A DNA stretch of 64,000 bases from Ensifer canadensis (lineage in GTDB: Bacteria > Pseudomonadota > Alphaproteobacteria > Rhizobiales > Rhizobiaceae): positions 1,849,931-1,913,930 of the forward strand of contig NZ_CP083371.1 in the NCBI RefSeq assembly GCF_017488845.2, written 5' to 3'. The notes under the pieces were generated by a model, which had not been told where the DNA came from, made no database searches, and saw nothing but the letters and a program-made list of their open reading frames with translations. The stretch's first letter is position 1, and each line of letters starts with the position of its first letter. Of this stretch, positions 26,459 to 35,203 are shown piece by piece. A program made the translations under genes and the position numbers.

Positions 26459-27738
26459 TGGCCTACAGCATTCTCTTCGGCACCTTCACGCTCCTGATGA
26501 TGATCGGCATGCCGATCGCCTTTTGCCTTGGCATCGCGTCGCTTGCCACCGTCATCTACATGGGGCTGCCGCCGATCGTCGTCTTCCAGCAGATGAACTC
26601 CGGCATGAACGTCTTTGCGATGATGGCGATCCCGTTCTTCATCTTCGCCGGCGACCTGATGGTGCGCGGCGGCATCGCCGACCGCCTGATCCGCTTTGCC
26701 GCCGGCATCGTCGGGCATCTGCGCGGCGGTCTAGGCCAGGTCAATATCGTCGCCTCGACGCTGTTCGGAGGCATTTCCGGCTCCGCCGTCGCCGACGCAT
26801 CCGCCGTCGGCGGGTTGATGATCCCGCAGATGGCGGCGCGCGGCTATGACCGCAGCTACGCCGTCAACGTCACGGTCAATGCGGCGATAATCGCATTGAT
26901 GATCCCGCCCTCCCACAACATGATCCTCTATTCCATCGCAGCGGGCGGCAACGTCTCGGTCGCCGATCTCTTTACCGCCGGTATCCTGCCCGGTCTGCTT
27001 CTGGCTGCAGCCCTGATGGTCACAGCCTATGTGGTGGCGCGGAAGAAAGGATATCCGTCGGAACCCTTCCCTGGCCTGCGCCGCCTCGGCTTCTACTTTC
27101 TGGCTTCGCTTCCAGGGCTGCTCCTGATCGGCATCATCTTCGGCGGCGTGCGCTCCGGCATCTTCACGGCAACGGAAAGCTCTTGCATCGCCGTGTTCTA
27201 TGCGTTGCTCGTTGCGATCCTCGTCTACCGCGAACTCGATTGGAGCGGCTTCGTCGAGGCGGTGCTGCAGGCGGTGCGCACCACCGCGATGGTGCTGCTG
27301 GTGATCGGCACCGCCGCCTCCTTCGGCTGGCTGATGGCGTTCCTGCAGGTCCAGCAGGGAATGGTCGCGGCGATCAGCGCGATCTCCGACAACCCTGTTA
27401 TCGTGCTTTTGCTCATCAACATCATTCTGCTGCTGCTTGGCACGTTCATGGACATGGCGCCGCTGGTGATCATCAGCACACCGGTGCTTCTTCCTGTCGT
27501 CAAGGCGTTCGGGATAGACCCGGTGCATTTCGGCGTGGTGATGATCCTCAACGCCGGCATCGGCCTCAACACGCCGCCGGTCGGCACCGTGCTCTTTGTT
27601 GGCTGCGCCGTCGGCGGCATTTCGATCCGCGAGGCGATGCGCACCATCTGGCCGTTCTTCGGCGCAAGCATCGCCGTGTTGATGCTCGTCACCTACATCC
27701 CCGGCCTGTCCCTCTGGCTGCCAAGCCTGTTCCGATAG
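26458..27738 (+). CDS. TRAP transporter large permease (DctM family)
   Basis: A 426-residue protein with about twelve membrane helices, and FGGISGSAVADASAVGGLMIP (two parts, FGGISGSAVAD and ASAVGGLMIP) and NTPPVGTVLFV, both classic DctM motifs. It is the Na-driven channel of the importer. The start is the GTG at 26458 (AGGAGG about 7 bp upstream); sequence upstream in the same frame is not coding. It ends the uronate cluster, with a RIME copy 40 bp further on. Confidence 0.92.
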   Translation: MAYSILFGTFTLLMMIGMPIAFCLGIASLATVIYMGLPPIVVFQQMNSGMNVFAMMAIPFFIFAGDLMVRGGIADRLIRFAAGIVGHLRGGLGQVNIVASTLFGGISGSAVADASAVGGLMIPQMAARGYDRSYAVNVTVNAAIIALMIPPSHNMILYSIAAGGNVSVADLFTAGILPGLLLAAALMVTAYVVARKKGYPSEPFPGLRRLGFYFLASLPGLLLIGIIFGGVRSGIFTATESSCIAVFYALLVAILVYRELDWSGFVEAVLQAVRTTAMVLLVIGTAASFGWLMAFLQVQQGMVAAISAISDNPVIVLLLINIILLLLGTFMDMAPLVIISTPVLLPVVKAFGIDPVHFGVVMILNAGIGLNTPPVGTVLFVGCAVGGISIREAMRTIWPFFGASIAVLMLVTYIPGLSLWLPSLFR

Positions 27739-27777
27739 CGCAGGCGCTCTCAAGCCACGGCGATCAATGCGTCGGCG

Positions 27778-27884
27778 CCTAGAGCAATTCCAGGAAAAGT
27801 GTGAAACGGTTTTCCGTCCGGAATTGCGTTATTTCAACGAGTTAGATCATTTCACTGTTTCGGTGAAACAGTGAAATGATCTAG
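27778..27884 (-). repeat. RIME1-like rhizobial intergenic palindromic element, copy 2
   Basis: Reverse complement of the element at 19814-19920, same 107-bp length, with the same two palindromes (GGAATTGC/GCAATTCC arms and TTTCACTG/CAGTGAAA arms). The two copies face each other and bracket the whole uronate cluster. Confidence 0.8.
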
Positions 27885-27892
27885 ACAAGCGT

Positions 27893-27930
27893 GTGGATCA
27901 GCCGGAACCGTCCAGCTCCGACTGATCCAC
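27893..27930. terminator. Inverted repeat downstream of the uronate/TRAP operon
   Basis: GTGGATCAG (27893-27901) pairs perfectly with CTGATCCAC (27922-27930), with further CCGGA/TCCG pairing inside, followed by AATTC. It is a candidate terminator or a structured leader of the DUF817 gene. Confidence 0.5.
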
Positions 27931-27987
27931 AATTCGACCGCATTGCCTCGGCATCGCTCCATCGGCACTGGCAAGGAGGCGAATCGC

Positions 27988-28944
27988 GTGGCTCGGCTGT
28001 CGGACGAAAAACGGTTCACCTCGCGCGAAGCGCGCATCGATGCGGCCGCCCACCGGTTGCTCGACCGGCTTCCTGACCGCGGCTTGCTTGGCGGCCTGAC
28101 GGAGCTGCTGGTCTTCGGCATCAAGCAGGCTTTCGCATGCCTCTTCGGCGGCGCCATGCTGACGCTCATGATTGCAACCAAGCTGTTCTGGCCGGACGCA
28201 ATCGGCTTTGCCCGCTATGATTTCCTTTTCCTCGCCGCACTCGGCATTCAGCTTCTGATGCTGGCCTTTAAGCTCGAGACCATTGCCGAAGCCAAGGTTA
28301 TCCTGATCTTCCATATCGTCGGTACGCTCATGGAGATTTTCAAGACGTCCGTCGGTTCCTGGATCTATCCGGAGCCCAGTTTCTTTCGCATCGGCGGCGT
28401 GCCGCTCTTTTCAGGATTCATGTATGCCGCCGTCGGTTCCTACCTGGCGCGCGTGACCCGCATTCTCGACCTGCATTACACCCATTATCCGCCCCGCTCT
28501 GCGACGGTGCTGCTGGCGCTCGCCATCTATGCCAATTTCTTCACGCACCACTTCGTCATCGACCTGCGTTATCTGCTGTTTGCAATCATCGCGATCCTGT
28601 TCTGGCGCACGAATGTGCACTACCGTGTCTTCCGGTTCCGCCACCGCATGCCGCTGCTCATCGGTTTTCTGCTCATCGCTCTGTTCATCTGGTTTGCCGA
28701 AAATATCGGAACCTGGTCGCGCGCCTGGATCTATCCCTCGCAGCACGCCGGCTGGACACCGGTATCGCTGCAAAAGCTAGGCGCCTGGTATCTGCTGATG
28801 ATCCTGTCCTTCGTTCTGGTCACGCTCGTCCACCGGCCGCGACCGCTACAAGCGATGCATCAGCCTCGGCCGGCCCGTGACCCGCAAGCGGTGACCGCTG
28901 AAGGGGGCGTCGTCATCCGCGAGGCGCCGCAGATCAGCTCGTGA
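27988..28944 (+). CDS. DUF817 integral membrane protein
   Basis: A 318-residue membrane protein with about eight hydrophobic helices, matching the DUF817 pattern (LVFGIKQAFACLFGG, MEIFKTSVGSWIYPEPSF, FTHHFVIDLRY and a final FAENIGTWSRAWIYPSQH). Conserved histidines and aromatic residues face the membrane edge. Function is unknown. GTG at 27988 with AAGGAGG 8 bp upstream is the chosen start; an in-frame ATG-less extension to 27943 is not supported. It appears to be a single-gene unit. Confidence 0.85.
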   Translation: MARLSDEKRFTSREARIDAAAHRLLDRLPDRGLLGGLTELLVFGIKQAFACLFGGAMLTLMIATKLFWPDAIGFARYDFLFLAALGIQLLMLAFKLETIAEAKVILIFHIVGTLMEIFKTSVGSWIYPEPSFFRIGGVPLFSGFMYAAVGSYLARVTRILDLHYTHYPPRSATVLLALAIYANFFTHHFVIDLRYLLFAIIAILFWRTNVHYRVFRFRHRMPLLIGFLLIALFIWFAENIGTWSRAWIYPSQHAGWTPVSLQKLGAWYLLMILSFVLVTLVHRPRPLQAMHQPRPARDPQAVTAEGGVVIREAPQISS

Positions 28945-28981
28945 TATCAGCGTAAGATCCGCAAGGAAGGTGCGGCCGTCG

Positions 28982-29875
28982 TCATTTCAGCACTGCTCTC
29001 AGCCGGAGCGCGGCGAAATCGACGAATGCCCTGAGTTTCATCGGCACGAGACCCTGCGGCAGATAGACCAGTTGAACCGGCAGCGCCGGATGTTCGAAGG
29101 GTTCCAGCAACGGCACAAGCAAACGATCGGCGACGGCGCGTGCCGCCTGATAGGACAGAACACGCGTCAGGCCGAGGCCGGCAACCGCCGCGTCGACGGC
29201 AGCCTCCGCGGTGTTGACCACGAGGCGTGAGTGGATCGGCGTGGCCATCTCGCCCCTCTCATCGGCAAAGCTCCAGCTGCGGTTCGACATCAAACCTTCG
29301 AACGTGATGCAATCATGGTCGGCAAGTTCGTGCGGATGGCCAGGCTGGCCATGTCTGGCGACATAGCTCGGGCTCCCATAGACGACACGCCGTATCGTGC
29401 CGAGCTTAGTGGCGATCAGGTTGCTGTCCGGCAGGTTGCCGATCCTGAGCGCAACATCGATGTGATCGTCGATGAGGTTGACGAGCCGGTCGCCAAGCGA
29501 CAAGCGCATGTTGACCTCAGGGTTGGCTTTCAGAAAATCGACGACGACCGGCAACACGTGCAGCCGTCCGAAAACGATCGGCGCCGTCATCGTCAGATCG
29601 CCCTTGACCGTCGAGTATTCGCCGGCCGCTACCCGCTCCGCCTCGTCGACCCGAGCAAGAATTTCCCGCGCCGCTTCGACATAGGATCGCCCTGCCTCGG
29701 TCAGCTGGATCCTGCGGTTCGTCCTGGTCAGCAATTGCGCACCGAGGTGGGCTTCAAGCTCCGAAACCTTGCGACTGACCGTCGCCAGCGGCATGCGCAG
29801 CTGCCGCGACGCGGCAGACAGGCTCCCGCCCTCGATAACACCGAGAAGCACGGTCATTGCATCCAGTCGATCCAT
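28982..29875 (-). CDS. LysR-family transcriptional regulator
   Basis: A 297-residue regulator with the N-terminal winged helix (GSLSAASRQLRMPLATVSRKVSELEAHLG, read as GSLSAASRQLRM and PLATVSRKVSELE) and a periplasmic-binding-like effector domain. It belongs to the CrgA-like group often found next to oxidoreductases and GSTs. It is divergent from the glutathione S-transferase gene, its most likely target. Start is MDRLDAM at 29875. Confidence 0.9.
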   Translation of the reverse strand: MDRLDAMTVLLGVIEGGSLSAASRQLRMPLATVSRKVSELEAHLGAQLLTRTNRRIQLTEAGRSYVEAAREILARVDEAERVAAGEYSTVKGDLTMTAPIVFGRLHVLPVVVDFLKANPEVNMRLSLGDRLVNLIDDHIDVALRIGNLPDSNLIATKLGTIRRVVYGSPSYVARHGQPGHPHELADHDCITFEGLMSNRSWSFADERGEMATPIHSRLVVNTAEAAVDAAVAGLGLTRVLSYQAARAVADRLLVPLLEPFEHPALPVQLVYLPQGLVPMKLRAFVDFAALRLRAVLK

Positions 29876-30100
29876 CTGCCTTCCAATAATCGAGAGACCA
29901 TCTATCACGAAGGCACTCTACAGCCAAAATCTGGAAGGGCATAGATTGCTGAAGAAGGCAGTTCATTCCGAACTGCCCGGAAGCGCCGAACGAGCTGCAA
30001 TGATCCGGCTTTCGCAATCGCCAGACGCTGCCGAGTGACCGCATCATGCATCCGCCGACGCTCCAGATCGACGGACGCCGCTACCAAAGGGAACATGACC

Positions 30101-30712
30101 ATGAAACTCTACCGCCACCCGCTTTCGGGCCACTCGCATCGCGCTCAGCTCTTTCTGGCTCTGCTTGGCGCGCCGCACGAACTCGTCGATGTCGACCTGA
30201 TGGCAAGGGCGCACAAGGCGCCGGATTTCCTCAAGCTCAACGCCTTCGGTCAGGTCCCTGTGCTCGACGACGACGGCACCATCGTGACGGATTCCAACGC
30301 CATCCTCGTTTATCTCGCCAAGAAGCTCGGTCGCACCGACTGGCTGCCGGAAGACGCCGTCGGTGCGGCGAAAGTGCAAAAATGGCTTTCGGTCGCCGCC
30401 GGCGAGATCGCCTACGGACCGGCCGCCGCACGGCTCGTCACAGTCTTCGGCGCAAACCTTCGCCCCGAAGAGGTGATCTCCCGAGCGCATCGCATCCTGG
30501 AACTGCTCGACGCAGAACTCACTGAGCGTGATTTCCTTTTGGGCAGCCGGCCGACCATCGCCGACGTCGCGCTTTACAGCTATGTCTCCAGCGCGCCCGA
30601 AGGAAATGTCGACCTCGGCAACTATGCCAACGTGCGCAACTGGCTGGGGCGGATCGAAGCCCTGCCCGGTTTCGTCGGCTTCCAGAAAACCGCAGCGGGC
30701 CTTGCCGCATGA
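30101..30712 (+). CDS. Glutathione S-transferase
   Basis: A 203-residue GST. The N-terminal thioredoxin fold has [13 protein letters not shown] with the catalytic serine region, the cis-proline in GQVPVLDD and the gamma-glutamyl contact [11 protein letters not shown]. The helical C-terminal domain has the N-capping motif [18 protein letters not shown] lies 9 bp before this ATG; an ATG at 30095 would add two residues. It is followed after 59 bp by a large flavo-iron-sulfur reductase, with which it probably forms an operon. Confidence 0.9.
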   Translation: MKLYRHPLSGHSHRAQLFLALLGAPHELVDVDLMARAHKAPDFLKLNAFGQVPVLDDDGTIVTDSNAILVYLAKKLGRTDWLPEDAVGAAKVQKWLSVAAGEIAYGPAAARLVTVFGANLRPEEVISRAHRILELLDAELTERDFLLGSRPTIADVALYSYVSSAPEGNVDLGNYANVRNWLGRIEALPGFVGFQKTAAGLAA

Positions 30713-30771
30713 TTGTCCTGCCAGGGCGGACTGCTCCGCCCTGGCCTTTCTCATCAGAAAGGAAGCCACCG

Positions 30772-32832
30772 ATGCTGGAGAAGATCGAGCCGACCCACGC
30801 CGCGTCCCCCTGGCATGAGGGCGAACTTGCCATTCAACGCAGCCTCGGCGTTGTCGACCGCATGGACGCGCCGGGCCGCAATTTCGTTCGTTCCTTCATG
30901 CCCGAGCAGCACCAGCAGTTTTTTCCGATGTTGCCCTTCATCGTGCTTGGAGCCGTCGATCCCGCCGGCGATGTCTGGGCAAGCCTGCGGGCGGGTGAAC
31001 CGGGCTTCATGCAGGCGCCGGACGCACATGCCCTCAATGTCCAGCTGCCACGCGACCGAAACGACCCGGCCGACGGGGGCATGGAGGATGGCGCCGCCAT
31101 TGCCGTGCTCGGCATCCAGTTGGAAACGCGGCGCCGGAATCGGTTGAACGGCACCATCCGACGGACAGCGGACGATCGCTTTGTTGTCGCCGTCGGCCAG
31201 AGCTTCGGCAACTGTCCGCAATATATCCAGTTGCGGGATTTTTCATTCACGCGGGAACCGAACGCTCCACCAAAGGCGCGCCCCGTTCACCTCGACGGTC
31301 TCGATGCGCGCGCGAAAGAAATCATCACCAACGCCGATGCGTTCTTCGTCGCCTCCTATGTCGACCGCGACAATGGCTTGCGCCAGGTGGACGTCTCGCA
31401 TCGCGGCGGCAAGACCGGCTTTGTCCGCGTCGGCGAGGATGACGTGCTGACGATCCCCGATTTCGCCGGCAACAAGTTCTTCAACACGCTGGGCAATTTC
31501 ATGCTCAACCCCAGGGCGGGCCTGCTCTTCGTCGATTTTGCGACCGGTGACATGCTGCAGATGACAGGTGAAGCTGAGGTGATCCTCACCTCGCCCGAAA
31601 TCGACGCATTCCAGGGCGCCGAACGCCTTTGGCGTTTTCGACCGCGGCAAGTGGTCTATCGGCCTGATGGTTCGCCGCTTCGCTGGTCTTTCGAACAAGC
31701 AGGCTGGTCGCCCAATTCGCTGATGACAGGCGATTGGCAGCAGACGAAAGATCGCCTGCACGCCACTGCCCGCGCCGGAGAATGGCGGCCATTTCGGATC
31801 GTGCGGACAGAGGATGAGAGTGCGACCATCCGCTCGCTTTACCTGGAACCGGCCGATGACGCGGGTCTAGCACCGTTCCGGGCCGGTCAGCATCTGTCGA
31901 TCCGGCTCAAGACGGAAGGCAAGCCGATCGTCCGAAGCTACACGCTTTCGGCCGCCCCCTCAGACGCTGCCTACCGCATCAGCGTCAAGCGCGACGGCAC
32001 CGTCTCCTCCCTCCTCCATGGCCTCGGCCCCGGCGATGTCATCGAGACGCGCGCACCGGCTGGCAGTTTCGTGATCGACCCGACCGAACGCCGGCCGGCC
32101 GTGCTGCTTGCCGCCGGTGTCGGCATCACCCCGATGATCGCGATGTTGCGCCACATCCTCTACGACGGGCTACGCAACCGGCGTATCCGCCCGACATGGC
32201 TGTTCCAATCCGCCCGCAGTCTCGATGAACGCGCCTTCAACCAGGAGATCGCCTCCCTCGTCGATGCCGGCCAAGGCAAAATCCGCCTGACGCGCGTGTT
32301 CAGCCAAACGGATGGCGCACGCAAGGGCGAGGATTACGACACAGCCGGGCGCATCGACATCCCGTTGCTGCAATCCACCCTGCCCTTCGACGACTACGAC
32401 TTCTATCTCTGCGGCCCGCGGGCTTTCATGCAATCGCTCTATGACGGACTGCGTGCGTTGAACGTCGCCGACGCCCGTATCCATGCGGAGACATTCGGCC
32501 TGTCGTCGCTGACCCGCAACCTCGACGCAGGATTGCCGACGGTGTCGAAGCCGCCTGCCAACACGTCGGTCCGCGTGATTTTTACCGACTCCGGCAAGGA
32601 AGCCCGTTGGCAACCGGGCGAAGGTACCCTGCTCGAGCTGGCCGAAGCCCGCGGCCTTTCGCCCGAATATGGTTGCCGCAACGGCAGTTGCGGCAGTTGC
32701 AGCACGCGGGTTCTGGAAGGCGAGGTCGCCTATCCCCAGCAACCGTCCTTCGAGGTCGGCCAAGGCGAAGCATTGATCTGCTGCGCCGTTCCGGCGGAAA
32801 ATGACGGGCAGGCGCTCCAGTTGGCCGTCTAG
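30772..32832 (+). CDS. Fusion oxidoreductase: PNPOx-like domain + FAD/NAD(P) reductase + 2Fe-2S ferredoxin
   Basis: A 686-residue three-part protein. Residues 1-330 resemble the pyridoxamine-phosphate-oxidase-like FMN-binding fold (FMLNPRAGLLFVDFATGDMLQMTGEAE). Residues 345-590 form a ferredoxin-NADP-reductase module with FAD motif RSYTLS and nucleotide motif AAGVGITPMIAML. The end is a plant-type [2Fe-2S] domain with CRNGSCGSC and a late cysteine in ICC. It could carry electrons from NAD(P)H through FAD and Fe-S to the FMN domain. The substrate is unknown. The partner GST and LysR suggest detoxification or aromatic/quinone metabolism. Confidence 0.88.
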   Translation: MLEKIEPTHAASPWHEGELAIQRSLGVVDRMDAPGRNFVRSFMPEQHQQFFPMLPFIVLGAVDPAGDVWASLRAGEPGFMQAPDAHALNVQLPRDRNDPADGGMEDGAAIAVLGIQLETRRRNRLNGTIRRTADDRFVVAVGQSFGNCPQYIQLRDFSFTREPNAPPKARPVHLDGLDARAKEIITNADAFFVASYVDRDNGLRQVDVSHRGGKTGFVRVGEDDVLTIPDFAGNKFFNTLGNFMLNPRAGLLFVDFATGDMLQMTGEAEVILTSPEIDAFQGAERLWRFRPRQVVYRPDGSPLRWSFEQAGWSPNSLMTGDWQQTKDRLHATARAGEWRPFRIVRTEDESATIRSLYLEPADDAGLAPFRAGQHLSIRLKTEGKPIVRSYTLSAAPSDAAYRISVKRDGTVSSLLHGLGPGDVIETRAPAGSFVIDPTERRPAVLLAAGVGITPMIAMLRHILYDGLRNRRIRPTWLFQSARSLDERAFNQEIASLVDAGQGKIRLTRVFSQTDGARKGEDYDTAGRIDIPLLQSTLPFDDYDFYLCGPRAFMQSLYDGLRALNVADARIHAETFGLSSLTRNLDAGLPTVSKPPANTSVRVIFTDSGKEARWQPGEGTLLELAEARGLSPEYGCRNGSCGSCSTRVLEGEVAYPQQPSFEVGQGEALICCAVPAENDGQALQLAV

Positions 32833-32998
32833 ACCCGCGGCACCGGGGCGCCCGACGACGGGTCAGGACCGTAGCGGCGGGCCATTCGGAGAATCGTGCA
32901 AGAATGCCGGAGTGCTGTTCTACCGCTCCATCGACCGGAGAGCGCATGGTGACTTTCAGAACCGGGGACGCCCCGGCCCATCGCGAAAGGAACCAAGC

Positions 32999-33733
32999 AT
33001 GTCCGAGCTTCAAGGAAAAGTCGTCGCCATCACCGGCGCCAGCAGCGGCATTGGCGAGGCGGCCGCCCGATATCTGGCCGCCGCCGGTGCCCGCGTCATT
33101 CTTGGCGCCCGCCGCACCGATCGTCTGGAAACCCTTGCCGGCGAAATCCGCGCCGCCGGCGGCACCGCCAGCTTCAAGGCGCTGGATGTCACCGACCTTG
33201 CCAATATGCAGGCCTTCGTAGCCCATGCCGTTTCCGAGTTCGGACGGCTTGACGTCATCGTCAACAATGCCGGCGTCATGCCGCTGTCGCCACTTTCGGC
33301 CCTCAAGGTCAACGAGTGGAACCGGATGATCGATGTCAACATCCGCGGCGTGCTGAATGGCATCGCCGCCAGCCTGCCCGTGATGACCGAGCAGGGCAAC
33401 GGCCAGATCGTCAACCTGTCGTCGATCGGCGGTCACGCCGTCTCGCCGACCGCCGCCGTCTATTGCGCCACGAAGTTCGCCGTCCGGGCGATTTCCGATG
33501 GCCTTCGCCAGGAAACCGATCGCATCCGCGTCAGCGTGGTCTCGCCCGGCGTCACCGAATCGGAACTGGCCGACAGCATCTCTGACGAGACTGCCCGCGG
33601 CGCCATGCGCGACTTCCGGCGCATCGCCATCCCGGCCACCGCAATTGCCCGGGCAATCGCCTATGCCATCGAACAGCCCTCAGATGTCGATGTCAGCGAA
33701 ATCATCGTGCGCCCGACGGCAAGCCCGCACTAA
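32999..33733 (+). CDS. Short-chain dehydrogenase/reductase (SDR)
   Basis: A 244-residue classical SDR with cofactor motif TGASSGIG (residues 13-20), NNAG, and the catalytic Ser and YCATK. ARRTDR after the second strand favours NADP. AAAGGAACC precedes the ATG. It is part of a short plus-strand group ending with an AraC regulator. Substrate unknown. Confidence 0.9.
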   Translation: MSELQGKVVAITGASSGIGEAAARYLAAAGARVILGARRTDRLETLAGEIRAAGGTASFKALDVTDLANMQAFVAHAVSEFGRLDVIVNNAGVMPLSPLSALKVNEWNRMIDVNIRGVLNGIAASLPVMTEQGNGQIVNLSSIGGHAVSPTAAVYCATKFAVRAISDGLRQETDRIRVSVVSPGVTESELADSISDETARGAMRDFRRIAIPATAIARAIAYAIEQPSDVDVSEIIVRPTASPH

Positions 33734-33758
33734 TCAGGTACAAGTGGAGCGCCCGCAG

Positions 33759-33836
33759 ATGAACCGCACTTCTCGAACATCGGTGGCATTGGGCCTTGTC
33801 CTTTCCGCCCTGTCGCCAGATCCGCCATCCGCATAG
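33759..33836 (+). other. 25-codon open frame resembling an isolated signal peptide
   Basis: ATG at 33759 to TAG at 33836 encodes 25 residues (MNRTSRTSVALGLVLSALS and a short tail), basic at the start and hydrophobic in the middle like a signal peptide. Its stop codon leads directly into the ribosome site of the Atu4866-like gene. It may be a leader peptide or the remnant of a deleted exported protein. There is no direct evidence of translation. Confidence 0.3.
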
Positions 33837-33845
33837 GAGAAAACC

Positions 33846-34091
33846 ATGCAACAGGCGCCGCATCCCTATGTCGGCATGTGGGTTACCGAAGACGGCCGCA
33901 TCCGTCACCACCTGCTGCCTGACGGCCGCTATGACGAAGCGCGCGGCAAACGGCAGAGCGCCTATCAGGGCCGTTACTGGGTGACCGGCAATCATATCGA
34001 CTATGTCGACGATACCGGCTTTACCGCCGACGGCGATTTTGTCGACGGCGTGCTCTATCATGCCGGCATGATCCTGCGCCGGGAAGATTAG
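33846..34091 (+). CDS. Atu4866-like small protein
   Basis: An 81-residue protein matching the Atu4866 family (HPYVGMWVTEDGRIRHHLLP, GRYDEARG, GRYWVTGNHIDYVDDTGFTADG). The fold is a small lipocalin-like beta-barrel. These proteins commonly sit beside SDRs and AraC regulators in rhizobia, as here. The biochemical role is not known. AGGAGAAAACC precedes the ATG. Confidence 0.85.
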   Translation: MQQAPHPYVGMWVTEDGRIRHHLLPDGRYDEARGKRQSAYQGRYWVTGNHIDYVDDTGFTADGDFVDGVLYHAGMILRRED

Positions 34092-34209
34092 GCCAAAGAG
34101 AGCGGCGGCTGGCGGCATCCGCCGCTGCCGCACCAATTATCCCGTTGAACTTGCGCCCGGAAAAGGTCAGCCTCTGCCGGACGCCAATCCCGCACAAAGG
34201 AAAACGTCC

Positions 34210-35112
34210 TTGGGCGATCTCGACGAATTCCAGTACCTGATGGAGCGCAACAGCGGCATCGACGGCGTGCTGTCGACGGCGATACCGCGCCTCATCCTGA
34301 TCCGATCGTCGAGCCCAACCGAGCCGATCCATACGTTACATGAACCCGCCGTCTGCTTCATCGCGCAAGGATCCAAGCAGGTGATGCTGGGCGAGACGGT
34401 CCACACCTACGATCCAAACCGGTATCTCACCGTTTCCGTCGACCTGCCGGTCATCGGCCAGGTCATCGACGCGTCACCGGAAAAACCCTATCTCTGCCTG
34501 CGCCTCGACCTCGACCCGACGATGCTGAGCGCATTGGTGCTCGAGGCTGGCCACTCGCCGATCGATGGCGGCGTGCCCGGACCCGGGCTGTTCCTCAGCG
34601 ACACCACCGCCGAGCTGCTCGACGCGATCGTCCGGCTGCTGCGCCTGCTCGACCGGCCGGAGGAAATCGCCGTGCTGGCGCCGCTGGCGGAACGCGAGAT
34701 CCTCTACCGTCTGCTGATGGGTGAGCAGGGTCACCGACTGCGCCAGATCGCCCGCTCCGAGAGCAAGCTGACCCAGGTCAACCGCGCGATCGACCTCATC
34801 AAACGCGACTTCCGCAAGCCGCTGCGCATCGAAGATCTGGCAGCAAAAGCCAATATGAGCCTCTCGTCCTTTCATCAGCATTTCAAGGCGGTGACGGCGA
34901 TGAGCCCGCTGCAATATCAAAAGCAGCTCCGGCTGCAGGAGGCTCGACGATTGATCCTCAGCCAGGCGATCGACGCGGCCACGGCCGGGCATCATGTGGG
35001 CTACGACAGTCCTTCGCAGTTTTCGCGCGAATACGCCCGACTTTTCGGTGCGCCGCCGCTACGCGACATCGCGCGGCTGCGGGCTGCACCTTCCTATCTG
35101 CTTGAGGCCTGA
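34210..35112 (+). CDS. AraC-family transcriptional regulator
   Basis: A 300-residue regulator with an AraC_N-type sensor domain (HEPAVCFIAQGSKQVMLG, YLTVSVDLPVIGQV) and two C-terminal HTH motifs (RIEDLAAKANMSLSSFHQHFKAVTAMSP and GYDSPSQFSREYARLFG). The TTG at 34210 has AAAGGA 8 bp upstream; the first in-frame ATG (34240) has no ribosome site. It likely regulates the adjacent SDR/Atu4866 genes. Confidence 0.87.
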   Translation: MGDLDEFQYLMERNSGIDGVLSTAIPRLILIRSSSPTEPIHTLHEPAVCFIAQGSKQVMLGETVHTYDPNRYLTVSVDLPVIGQVIDASPEKPYLCLRLDLDPTMLSALVLEAGHSPIDGGVPGPGLFLSDTTAELLDAIVRLLRLLDRPEEIAVLAPLAEREILYRLLMGEQGHRLRQIARSESKLTQVNRAIDLIKRDFRKPLRIEDLAAKANMSLSSFHQHFKAVTAMSPLQYQKQLRLQEARRLILSQAIDAATAGHHVGYDSPSQFSREYARLFGAPPLRDIARLRAAPSYLLEA

Positions 35113-35203
35113 ATCGCTTCAGGTGCTGGAACCGCGCCGGCACTTTGGCTATTGATAACGCAGACTGCGCCAAGCCACCGGCAGCTCCAGAGCGGGACCC
35201 GTT

